Origin: Arthrobacter_N sp051262515
Lineage (GTDB): Bacteria > Actinomycetota > Actinomycetes > Actinomycetales > Micrococcaceae
Assembly (NCBI RefSeq): GCF_051262515.1
Contig: NZ_JBIMER010000002.1
Location: forward strand, 248,001-312,000
Direction of reading: 5' to 3'
DNA: 64,000 nucleotides
This document shows, one piece after another, positions 1-7,171 of the stretch. Every line of letters starts with the position of its first letter. Within the stretch, counting starts at the first letter, position 1. The position numbers and the translations under genes were made by a program. The notes beneath the pieces are model-generated. The model saw only the letters and a list, made by a program, of their open reading frames with translations, did not search any database and had not been told where the DNA came from.

Positions 1-615
1 GTCGATGGATCGCACGTCGTCCCCCCGCACGTAGTCGCGCAGCGAATCGAACTCGGTGCCGGCCCCGCGGACCTGGATGGCGGCGCGGCCGTCCAGTTCC
101 CGCAGGCGGCGGAGCTTGGAGGGGAGGTGCCGCTTTGCGTGGAAGGGCGGCAGCACGCGTAGCGTGCCCGGGGTCGGGTGCGTGAGTTGGCGCCAGGCCA
201 GCCCCAGCGGTCCCCGGCTGCGGATGGTGGTGTGGTGGACGGACAGGTCGCCGCGGCGCCGCGGAAGCAGCCCGGTCTCGAAGACCCGCCGCTCGCCCGG
301 CGGCAGGACCAGTTCGAAGCGCGCAGGCGCCGCCCCCGCGGACGGCTGCCACCCCTCGCGCACCTGCCCGCGCATCCGGCGTCGTCCGTTGTTCGTCACC
401 AGCAGCCGCGAAGCGGCCGCCTCGCCGAGGCGCACGCTACGCGGAAGGGAACGCTCGATCGTCACCCGGCGCGGCGACGGCGCCAGCAGCACGTCGGCCA
501 GTGCCAGCGCCGCGAGGCAGCATGCGACCAGCACCACCGTCCCGGACGACGGGAACAGCACCACGGGCACCAGCCCGGCGAGGAAGAGCCAGACGAAACG
601 CGGGGTCAGGGCCAC
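1..615 (-). CDS. DUF58 domain protein (3' part missing)
   Basis: Partial gene: the start is inside the window and the stop lies beyond base 1, so about 205 residues are visible. A GTG start at 613-615 follows a GGAG-type ribosome site, 11 bp after the MoxR stop. The N-terminus has two hydrophobic segments (about residues 6-20 and 25-42), then a beta-rich region. The visible end reads GTEFDSLRDYVRGDDVRSID, the hallmark of DUF58, a domain distantly related to von Willebrand factor A. DUF58 proteins are usually encoded directly after MoxR ATPases and are thought to be their partners or substrates in envelope processes; the biochemical role is not established. It is the last visible member of the minus-strand operon; a transglutaminase-like gene often follows in related genomes but would lie outside the window. 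Confidence 0.9.
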   Translation of the reverse strand, partial: MALTPRFVWLFLAGLVPVVLFPSSGTVVLVACCLAALALADVLLAPSPRRVTIERSLPRSVRLGEAAASRLLVTNNGRRRMRGQVREGWQPSAGAAPARFELVLPPGERRVFETGLLPRRRGDLSVHHTTIRSRGPLGLAWRQLTHPTPGTLRVLPPFHAKRHLPSKLRRLRELDGRAAIQVRGAGTEFDSLRDYVRGDDVRSID

Positions 616-626
616 GGCGGGCGCTC

Positions 627-1598
627 CTAGCGCGGAACCGGGACGGTCGCGAGTATCGACCGGAGGACGTCGTCCGCGGCGACGCCGTCCATCTGGGCCT
701 CGGGCCGGAGGGCCACGCGGTGGCGAAGGCACGGCAGCGCGAGCACCTTGACGTCGTCGGGCGACACGAAATCGCGTCCGCTCAACCACGCCCAGGCGCG
801 TGAGGTGTTCAGCAGCGCCGTGGCGCCGCGAGGCGAGACCCCCAATTGGAAGCTGGGGGCGTTCCGGGTCGCCCGGACAAGGTCCACGATGTAGCCGAGG
901 ACCTCGGGGGAGACGGTGACCCCGCGGACCGCCGCGCGGGCCTCGCCGAGGTCGGCGGCGGACGCCACCGGGGTCACGCCGGCTCCGCGCAGATCGCGCG
1001 GGTCGAACCCCTCGCTGTGCCGGCGGACGATCTCGATCTCGTCCTCGCGGGGTGGAAGGTCCATGGTCAGTTTCAGCAGGAAGCGATCCAGCTGGGCCTC
1101 GGGCAGCGGATAGGTCCCCTCGTATTCCACGGGGTTCTGCGTGGCGGCCACGATGAACGGTTCCGGGAGTGGACGGGTGACCCCGTCGGCGCTGACCTGC
1201 CGCTCCTCCATGGCTTCCAGGAGCGAGGCCTGGGTTTTCGGGGGAGTCCGGTTGATCTCGTCTGCCAGCAGGATGTTCGTGAACACCGGGCCTTCCCGGA
1301 AGCTGAAGTCCGCGGAGTTCTGGTCGTAGACCAGGGAGCCGGTGACGTCGCCGGGCATCAGGTCCGGCGTGAACTGCACGCGCTTGGTGTCCAGGCTCAA
1401 GGCGGCGGACAGAGAACGGACCAGGAGCGTCTTGGCCACCCCGGGCACGCCCTCCAACAGGACGTGGCCCTGGGCAAGGAGCGCGATGAGCAGCCCCGTG
1501 ACGGTGGCGTCCTGCCCGACGACGGCCTTGGCGACCTCGCCGCGGACGTCGAGGAGGGCCTGGCGTGCACGGACGGGGTCTTGGACTTGCTGGCTCAC
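627..1598 (-). CDS. MoxR-family AAA+ ATPase
   Basis: AAA+ chaperone-like ATPase of the MoxR family, 323 aa. A Walker A stretch (LLEGVPGVAKT) and Walker B with sensor region (ILLADEINRTPPKTQASLLEAM) are visible, followed by the usual AAA lid (SPRGATALL near the C-terminus). MoxR proteins are believed to help mature or activate protein complexes together with von Willebrand/DUF58 partners. The GTG start at 1596-1598 overlaps the preceding gene's TGA as GTGA, so translation is coupled. The reading frame is open much further upstream, but that extension is only the shadow of the DUF4350 gene; MSQQVQDPVRARQALL is the natural beginning. The specific client in this organism cannot be told from sequence. 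Confidence 0.93.
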   Translation of the reverse strand: MSQQVQDPVRARQALLDVRGEVAKAVVGQDATVTGLLIALLAQGHVLLEGVPGVAKTLLVRSLSAALSLDTKRVQFTPDLMPGDVTGSLVYDQNSADFSFREGPVFTNILLADEINRTPPKTQASLLEAMEERQVSADGVTRPLPEPFIVAATQNPVEYEGTYPLPEAQLDRFLLKLTMDLPPREDEIEIVRRHSEGFDPRDLRGAGVTPVASAADLGEARAAVRGVTVSPEVLGYIVDLVRATRNAPSFQLGVSPRGATALLNTSRAWAWLSGRDFVSPDDVKVLALPCLRHRVALRPEAQMDGVAADDVLRSILATVPVPR

Positions 1599-2800
1599 GG
1601 GATTCCGATCTCCTGTTCGAGGGTGTGTAGTTCGTTGGCCCACGCGACGAGTTGCCTCTCGGTGGTGACGGCGGAGGGGCGGAGAAGCCGGTGGAGTTCC
1701 GCATCGGTGCGATGGCCGGCCCGGACCAGCGTGGCGACCACCATTTCCGTGGTGGCGCCGCGGCCCAGTCCGAGGTGGTGGGACATCCGGGTGAGCGAGG
1801 CCGAACGCAGGCTGGCCGTGGCCGCGGCGACGGCGCGGGAGTCCTGGTAGAGGCGCGCGCGCCCCTCGGCCGTCTCGGCAGCCGGCACGACGACGGGGAG
1901 CGGCTCCACCACCAGCGGCCCGTCGCGCCGCGCCCGCCACAGCACGGCGACGACGCCGAACAGCATCAGCCAGGTCGCCGCGGGCCCGAACCAGCCGGGG
2001 AGGAGTTCAAAGGGCGACGCCGGGGTCCCGTGGGCCGCCAGGTCGGTCACGGTGGGCTGGTACCAGACGAGAGTCGGCTCGGCACCGAGCGTCCAGAGCG
2101 CCAGTGCCGCATGCCCCTGCGCCAAGACGTTGGCGTTGTCCAGGAACGCCGTGTGCCCAAGGACGGTGGTGCGGCCGTCCGAGGCCACCGAGTGCGCCGT
2201 GCCGCCCGCCCGCGCATGGCCGTAGCAGCCCGCACCGCCCGTGTAGGTCCTTCCGCCCGCGGCCACGCCCGCCGCCTGTGCGGCGAAGGGCGCCGCGCAA
2301 CTCGCCTCCACGGGCGATGGCGTGCCGTCGCGGACCGGTCCAGCGGGGCGGATGCGGTCGGTGAAGGGACGCAGTTGTTCGAACCCCGGCTCGACGAGCA
2401 CGGTGCGGTCGGCCGCGGCCGACAACCGGCCGAGTTGCCCGGCGTCGAGGATGGACTCCGGATCGTGGAGCAGCAGCGTGGCGCCCGCGCCGTCGGCGGC
2501 CATGGCGAGGGCGGCATCGAGCGAATCGGGAACCGCCACGTCGACTCCGTTTCCCGCCAGGACGCGAACCACGGCCAGGGCCCCCTCGGGGGCCGCGTTG
2601 TCCGGACCGAGGACACGGCGGTCCCCGTCGTGCCCGGACACGGCGTAGAACACCCCGACGAGGCATGCGACGGCGCCGATGGCCAGCCAGAGCCGCCAGC
2701 GCAGCCAGAGCCGACGCCACATGCGGGAGGCGCTCTCCGGCGTGGCGGCGCGCTCGGTGCGCCTGCCGTCCGCGGCCGTGCCGGTCACGGCGGCGCTCAC
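1595..2800 (-). CDS. DUF4350 domain membrane protein
   Basis: 401-aa membrane protein. A transmembrane helix near residues 38-55 (LAIGAVACLVGVFYAV) is followed by an extracytoplasmic domain with the DUF4350 pattern (APEGALAVVRVLAGNGVDV, then VLVEPGFEQL) resembling GATase/ABC-auxiliary folds, and a second helix near residues 280-298 (WLMLFGVVAVLWRARR). The cytoplasmic tail is helical. DUF4350 proteins are encoded in moxR operons of actinobacteria and their function is unknown. The GTG start overlaps the DUF4129 stop (GTGA at 2797-2800) and its own stop overlaps the moxR start, so this is the middle of a tightly coupled operon. Confidence 0.85.
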   Translation of the reverse strand: MSAAVTGTAADGRRTERAATPESASRMWRRLWLRWRLWLAIGAVACLVGVFYAVSGHDGDRRVLGPDNAAPEGALAVVRVLAGNGVDVAVPDSLDAALAMAADGAGATLLLHDPESILDAGQLGRLSAAADRTVLVEPGFEQLRPFTDRIRPAGPVRDGTPSPVEASCAAPFAAQAAGVAAGGRTYTGGAGCYGHARAGGTAHSVASDGRTTVLGHTAFLDNANVLAQGHAALALWTLGAEPTLVWYQPTVTDLAAHGTPASPFELLPGWFGPAATWLMLFGVVAVLWRARRDGPLVVEPLPVVVPAAETAEGRARLYQDSRAVAAATASLRSASLTRMSHHLGLGRGATTEMVVATLVRAGHRTDAELHRLLRPSAVTTERQLVAWANELHTLEQEIGIP

Positions 2801-3477
2801 CACGGAGCCTGCAGGGGGTGGGGCTGCGTCCCGTCGCCGGATCCCGCGGCCGTGGCGGCGGCGAGCCGGCGCTCGAGCTCGTCGATCCTGCGCCAGTCGC
2901 CGATATCGGCTCCATGGTTTCCGTAGTGGATGGCATTGAACAGGCCGGCGGCCCATCCCAGTGCGTCCGCCTCGGTGGGAAAGAGAAGCCGCAGGCGGTC
3001 CGAAGCCTCGTACGCGGTGCGTCCGGGGTTTTCGTCCAGGAACGTCCGTTCCTCGACCCGCCTGACCATCGCACGGAAACGCTGCAGGCAGGCGGTCGCC
3101 CACTCGCGGTTCCCGGCCGCCACGGCGGCGAGTTCCCGATAGTCCCGGGCCGACATCGCACTGTCCAGGCCGAGCCCGACGTCGGCGTCGACCGGAGTCG
3201 CCCGGCCCGCCAGGCGTGGCCGCGCCAGTAGCACGGAGGCGATCGCGACGGCCACGCCCGCCACCATCAAAAGGGTGACGCCCAGGCCTGGCCGGAGCGA
3301 CTCGAGGCCCGCGAGCCAGTCCGTGAACGACCGCCATGCCGACTCGAGGAACTCAAGGACCGGGGTCGGAAGCGCGTCCGAGTATTCGCGGCGCGCCAGC
3401 TCGCGGGCCAACTCGCCGCGCGCCTCGTCGAGGGTAGGTTCGTAGGCACCGGTCGGCGTGGTCCCGCTGGCAGGCAC
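2797..3477 (-). CDS. DUF4129 domain membrane protein
   Basis: 226-aa protein with one clear transmembrane helix at about residues 66-86 (VTLLMVAGVAVAIASVLLA). The cytoplasmic C-terminal domain matches DUF4129: ARDYRELAAVAA, then WATACLQRFRAMVRRVEER and NPGRTAYEASDRLRLLFP. In many bacteria this domain is the C-terminus of transglutaminase-like proteins encoded with MoxR; here it is a free-standing gene. GTG at 3475-3477 is chosen as the start because it lies 10 bp after the upstream gene's stop with an AGGGA-like site before it; the longer open frame overlaps that gene. Function unknown. Confidence 0.85.
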   Translation of the reverse strand: MPASGTTPTGAYEPTLDEARGELARELARREYSDALPTPVLEFLESAWRSFTDWLAGLESLRPGLGVTLLMVAGVAVAIASVLLARPRLAGRATPVDADVGLGLDSAMSARDYRELAAVAAGNREWATACLQRFRAMVRRVEERTFLDENPGRTAYEASDRLRLLFPTEADALGWAAGLFNAIHYGNHGADIGDWRRIDELERRLAAATAAGSGDGTQPHPLQAPW

Positions 3478-3487
3478 GTGCGTGTCC

Positions 3488-4642
3488 CTAACGCGCGCCG
3501 GGTCCGGCGGCCGCCGCGCCGCCGCCGGGCAGACCGTGGTCGGTGCCCGATTCGAATTCGTCCAGCAGGGCAAGGTCGAATCCCTCGCCCCTGATGCGCA
3601 GGTCGGTGTAGAGCAGGGACGAAACGGCGCACTGGTACGCGAACCCCAGGCCGGCCGCCACGGCGCCGAGCAGCGTCATGACGACGGTCAGGTTTCCGAC
3701 CAGGGCGGACAGCGCACCGGGGTCCTCCGGGGAGACGATGCCACCGGTCAGGCCGGTCGCGAAACTGACCGGCGTCGTGATCAGGCTGGTCGCGATGCTC
3801 ACGATCAATCCGGTCAGCAGCAGGATGCCGAGGCAGCGCCACCAGCTGGACCGGACCAGGTTCCAGGAGCGACCCATCGAAGCGAACACGCCCAGGTTCT
3901 CGATGACCAGCGCATGGGCGGACAGCGAGAGCCGGACGGTGATCCAGATGCCCGTCGCCAGCAGGCCGAGCAGCACCAGGACGACGATCGGGATGCCGAT
4001 GGCCGCGTCGCCCACCGCGACGGCCAGGACGACCACCCCCACGAAAAGCGCGGTGGCGACGAGGCCGGCCGCCGCCCAGAGCAGGCCCAGGGCGACGAGC
4101 CTGCCGAGCGCCGGCCGGGCCAACGCCAACGCGCGACCCAGGGGCGTCCGAAGGTTCAGCGTGGCGCGCAGCACCGGAACGGTCACCATGCCCTGGATAA
4201 ACACGAGGAAAGCCCCGGACAGGATCCCCGCCGCCAGGATTCCGACCACGAACAGGATCAGTGGTCCCACCAGCGCCGCGTCGTCGGGAGCGGCTCCGGC
4301 GAGCGCCTCCGGAGCCATCATCACGGAAAAGAGGGGTGCGCCCAGCGCCGCGATGAACACGCCGCACAGTAACTGGAGCAGGACGGACGGACCCAGAGTG
4401 GCGCCGGCGTTCCGCCGGACCGACTGGAAGGCTCCGTCCAGCATGTCGCCGAGGCCCAACGGACGCAACGGCACCACGCCCGGCTTCGGCGGCGGCGAAT
4501 AGCCGTGGCGCCCGGGCGGGGGACCGCCCGGGTGCGCCGCGTGGGGATCGGCAAACGGCCGGCCCCACGCATTCGGGGCGGGCGGCGCCCAGCCCTGCTG
4601 CGGCGTGGACTCGCCGTAGGGGTTGGTCGGTTGCTGCGTCAT
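3488..4642 (-). CDS. multi-pass membrane protein, GDPD-membrane-domain-like, first gene of moxR operon
   Basis: 384 aa. The proline/glycine-rich cytoplasmic N-terminus (about 65 residues, QQGWAPPAPNAWG type) leads into VPLRPLGLGDMLDGAFQSVRRN and then six or so hydrophobic helices. This architecture is typical of actinobacterial proteins annotated as glycerophosphoryl diester phosphodiesterase membrane domain proteins; no phosphodiesterase catalytic domain is present, so enzymatic activity is not implied. The ATG at 4640-4642 has a strong GGGGGA ribosome site. It begins the moxR operon and diverges from mtrA; a TAGGCT -10 box is visible upstream on the minus strand. Confidence 0.8.
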   Translation of the reverse strand: MTQQPTNPYGESTPQQGWAPPAPNAWGRPFADPHAAHPGGPPPGRHGYSPPPKPGVVPLRPLGLGDMLDGAFQSVRRNAGATLGPSVLLQLLCGVFIAALGAPLFSVMMAPEALAGAAPDDAALVGPLILFVVGILAAGILSGAFLVFIQGMVTVPVLRATLNLRTPLGRALALARPALGRLVALGLLWAAAGLVATALFVGVVVLAVAVGDAAIGIPIVVLVLLGLLATGIWITVRLSLSAHALVIENLGVFASMGRSWNLVRSSWWRCLGILLLTGLIVSIATSLITTPVSFATGLTGGIVSPEDPGALSALVGNLTVVMTLLGAVAAGLGFAYQCAVSSLLYTDLRIRGEGFDLALLDEFESGTDHGLPGGGAAAAGPGAR

Positions 4643-4660
4643 GGCTCTGGTTCCCCCATT

Positions 4661-4687
4661 GTCACGAGTCGACAAGTCACGAGTCGA
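4661..4687. repeat. tandem direct repeat GTCACGAGTCGA, candidate MtrA operator
   Basis: Two perfect copies of the 12-mer GTCACGAGTCGA at 4661-4672 and 4676-4687, 15 bp apart, between the divergent moxR operon and mtrA. Direct repeats beginning GTCACA or GTAACC are the described recognition pattern of MtrA in mycobacteria and streptomycetes. The resemblance and the position beside mtrA suggest an autoregulatory site, but the spacing is not the canonical one, so this is inference. Confidence 0.4.
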
Positions 4688-4697
4688 TCTTGGACCC

Positions 4698-4703
4698 AGC
4701 CTA
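4698..4703 (-). promoter_or_regulatory. -10 box for the moxR operon
   Basis: TAGGCT on the minus strand, about 56 nt before the first start codon of the operon. It fits the TANNNT pattern of actinobacterial housekeeping promoters; no convincing -35 is visible. If used, transcription starts near 4690, upstream of the tandem GTCACGA repeat, which would then lie in the 5' untranslated region. Confidence 0.4.
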
Positions 4704-4746
4704 GTGCCCGCGGTGCGCCGCGCGGCCCTGCCGCGCCATGGCCTCC

Positions 4747-4785
4747 TATAGTGTTGTTGGACGACGGCGGCCGCTCGCCGTCGTC
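4747..4785 (+). promoter_or_regulatory. mtrA -10 box and 5'-end stem-loop
   Basis: TATAGT at 4747-4752 is a good -10 hexamer 50 nt before the mtrA start; the -35 region is poor. The predicted start site falls at about 4759-4760, right where a perfect hairpin begins: ACGACGGCG (4761-4769), loop GCCGCT, CGCCGTCGT (4776-4784), extendable by G4760-C4785. The message would therefore carry a stem-loop at its extreme 5' end, just before the AAAGGGGGAG ribosome site. Confidence 0.45.
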
Positions 4786-4802
4786 GTGGGAAAGGGGGAG
4801 CC

Positions 4803-5480
4803 ATGAAGGCTCGAGTACTGGTGGTTGACGACGACGAGGCGTTGGCCGAGATGATCGGCATCGTCCTTCGCAACGACGACTTCGATCCCGTGTTCTGCTA
4901 CGACGGCGCCAAGGCGCTGGAGGCGTTCCGCAACGCCAAGCCGGACCTGGTGCTGCTGGACCTGATGCTGCCCGGCATGGATGGAATCGAAGTCTGCCGG
5001 CTCATCCGCGCCGAGGCAGACGTCCCGATCGTGATGCTGACAGCCAAATCGGACACGGCCGACGTCGTGCGCGGCCTGGAGTCCGGCGCGGACGACTACG
5101 TGCCCAAACCCTTCAAGCCCGCGGAACTCATCGCCCGCGTCCGGGCCCGCCTGCGCATCGGCGAGAAACACGCGCCTGAGACCCTCAAGATCGCCGACCT
5201 CACCATCGACGTGGCCGGCCACTCCGTCACGCGCGGCTCCGAACACCTCTCGCTGACGCCCCTGGAATTCGACCTGCTCGTGGCCTTGGCGCGCAAGCCC
5301 TGGCAGGTGTTCACCCGCGAGCTTTTGCTGGAACAGGTCTGGGGCTACCGGCACGCCGCCGACACGCGATTGGTGAACGTTCACGTCCAGCGGCTGCGGT
5401 CCAAGGTCGAACGTGATCCGGAGAACCCTGAAGTGGTGCTGACCGTCCGCGGCGTCGGCTACAAGGCCGGCCAAGGCTGA
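4803..5480 (+). CDS. mtrA: MtrA response regulator (OmpR/PhoB family)
   Basis: 225-aa DNA-binding response regulator. The receiver domain (1-115) has the acidic cluster D9-D11, phosphoacceptor Asp53 in LVLLDLMLPGMDG, Thr80 and Lys102 in VPKPFKP. The C-terminal winged helix (about 130-225) carries SLTPLEFDLLVALARKPWQVFTRELLLEQVWGY-type OmpR features. Together with mtrB and lpqB downstream, this is the conserved actinobacterial MtrAB-LpqB system, which in mycobacteria, corynebacteria and streptomycetes controls cell wall hydrolases, division and osmotic adaptation. ATG start behind AAAGGGGGAG. Only 2 bp separate it from mtrB, so one transcript is expected. Confidence 0.97.
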   Translation: MKARVLVVDDDEALAEMIGIVLRNDDFDPVFCYDGAKALEAFRNAKPDLVLLDLMLPGMDGIEVCRLIRAEADVPIVMLTAKSDTADVVRGLESGADDYVPKPFKPAELIARVRARLRIGEKHAPETLKIADLTIDVAGHSVTRGSEHLSLTPLEFDLLVALARKPWQVFTRELLLEQVWGYRHAADTRLVNVHVQRLRSKVERDPENPEVVLTVRGVGYKAGQG

Positions 5481-5482
5481 CC

Positions 5483-7171
5483 TTGGGATCCGCCGCGGCG
5501 CCGGAGGAGGCGGCGGGAACCGGCGACGGAACACCGACCGTCCCGAAGCCGCGCCGCCGGGTGGCCGCTTTCCGCAACAACCGGCGCATCCAACGCGTCT
5601 CCAACGCCTGGCGCCGCTCCCTGCAGCTGCGCGCGGTTGCCGCCACCGTCCTGCTCTCGGCCTTGGCACTGGCGGGAACCGGCGCGTTCCTGTCCAACCA
5701 GATCGCCGCCGGTTTGTTCGAGGAGCGGTTCCGACAGGTTGAAGACGAATCCGTGCGCGGGCTGAACCGGGTCAAGTCCAATTTCGAGTCGGCGGCGACC
5801 ACGGACCGGTCCAGCACCGTGGCCTTCGTCAACGACACGCTGAAACTGGTCCAGGGGGACGGCGCAACCGTCCAACGGGATTTCGTGCTGACGCCCCTTC
5901 CGAGTTCCGAGAACATCTACGTCACGAACACTGCCAGTGGAGGACTCACCACCGGCGTCATTCCCGATGCGCTCGCCACGACCGTCCGGGAAAACTCGGG
6001 CGTCTTCTGGCAGTCCATCGAATACCCGCGGAATAACATCGACGTCCCCGGCCTGGCCTTCGGGACGCAGGTATCGCTCCCGCCGGGACGCGCCTACGCG
6101 TTGTATCTGGTCTACGACCTGTCCTCCGTCCAGGAAACGCTCGACCTGATCCACCGTGTGATGGGGATCGGCGGGATCGTGCTACTCGTGGTGACCGGTG
6201 GCATCGCCTGGTACACCACGCGGCTGGTGGTCCGACCGGTCTCCAACGCGGCGCTCGTGTCCGAGAAGCTGGCCGACGGGGAACTCCAGGAGCGCATGGA
6301 GGTCCACGGGGAAGACGAGATCGCCAGGCTGGGGACATCGTTCAACCGCATGGCCGCGAACCTCCAGGACCAGATCACGCAGCTGGCCAGGCTGTCGCGG
6401 ATGCAACAGCGTTTCGTCTCCGACGTGTCCCACGAACTGCGCACCCCGCTCACGACGGTGCGCATGGCGGCGGAGGTGCTCCACGACGCGCGGGCGGACT
6501 TCGACCCGGTCAACAGGCGCTCCGCGGAACTGCTCTACAACCAGGTCGAGCGTTTCCAGAACCTGCTGAACGACCTGCTGGAGGTCTCGCGGTTCGACGC
6601 CGGCGTCGCGGTGCTCGACGCCGAGGCCCTCGACATCGTCCCCATCGTCCGACGCGTCGTCGATTCCGCCCAGATGCACGCGGAGACCGCGGGCACTCCG
6701 CTGCGCATCCACGCGCCGTCGGACGGGTGCGTCGTGGAGATGGATCCGCGGCGCATCGAACGCGTCGTCCGGAACCTGGTCATGAACGCCGTGGAACACG
6801 GCGAGGGTCGCCCCATTGACATCACGGTGGCCGGCGACGACCACTCCGTCGCCGTCGTGGTGAGGGACCACGGCATCGGCATGTCGCCCGCCGACGCAGC
6901 CCGTGTCTTCGACAGGTTTTGGCGGGCGGATCCGGCACGGGCGCGGACCACCGGCGGCAGCGGCCTGGGCCTCTCGATCGCCACGGAGGACACGCGGCTC
7001 CACGGCGGCTGGCTGCAGGCGTGGGGTGAGCAGGGCCACGGCGCTTCGTTCCGCCTCACGCTGCCGTGTCGGGCGGGGGGCACGGTGGAGGCCTCGCCAC
7101 TGCCGCTGGTGCCGAAGGACAACGCGTTCGAAAATGGGGAGAGGGATGCGACGGGAGGACAGGATGCCTAG
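5483..7171 (+). CDS. mtrB: MtrB sensor histidine kinase
   Basis: 562-aa membrane histidine kinase. A charged N-terminal cytoplasmic tail precedes a first helix (about residues 52-75), an extracytoplasmic sensor domain, and a second helix (about 228-250) leading to HAMP (VVRPVSNAALVSEKLADGEL). HisKA follows with phosphoacceptor His317 in VSDVSHELRTPL, and the HATPase domain shows the N box (RNLVMNAVEHGEG), G1 (VRDHGIGM), F and G2 (GGSGLGLS). TTG at 5483 is the only start near the mtrA stop, with AAGG upstream. It phosphorylates MtrA; LpqB modulates it. The end overlaps lpqB by 8 nt. Confidence 0.96.
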   Translation: MGSAAAPEEAAGTGDGTPTVPKPRRRVAAFRNNRRIQRVSNAWRRSLQLRAVAATVLLSALALAGTGAFLSNQIAAGLFEERFRQVEDESVRGLNRVKSNFESAATTDRSSTVAFVNDTLKLVQGDGATVQRDFVLTPLPSSENIYVTNTASGGLTTGVIPDALATTVRENSGVFWQSIEYPRNNIDVPGLAFGTQVSLPPGRAYALYLVYDLSSVQETLDLIHRVMGIGGIVLLVVTGGIAWYTTRLVVRPVSNAALVSEKLADGELQERMEVHGEDEIARLGTSFNRMAANLQDQITQLARLSRMQQRFVSDVSHELRTPLTTVRMAAEVLHDARADFDPVNRRSAELLYNQVERFQNLLNDLLEVSRFDAGVAVLDAEALDIVPIVRRVVDSAQMHAETAGTPLRIHAPSDGCVVEMDPRRIERVVRNLVMNAVEHGEGRPIDITVAGDDHSVAVVVRDHGIGMSPADAARVFDRFWRADPARARTTGGSGLGLSIATEDTRLHGGWLQAWGEQGHGASFRLTLPCRAGGTVEASPLPLVPKDNAFENGERDATGGQDA

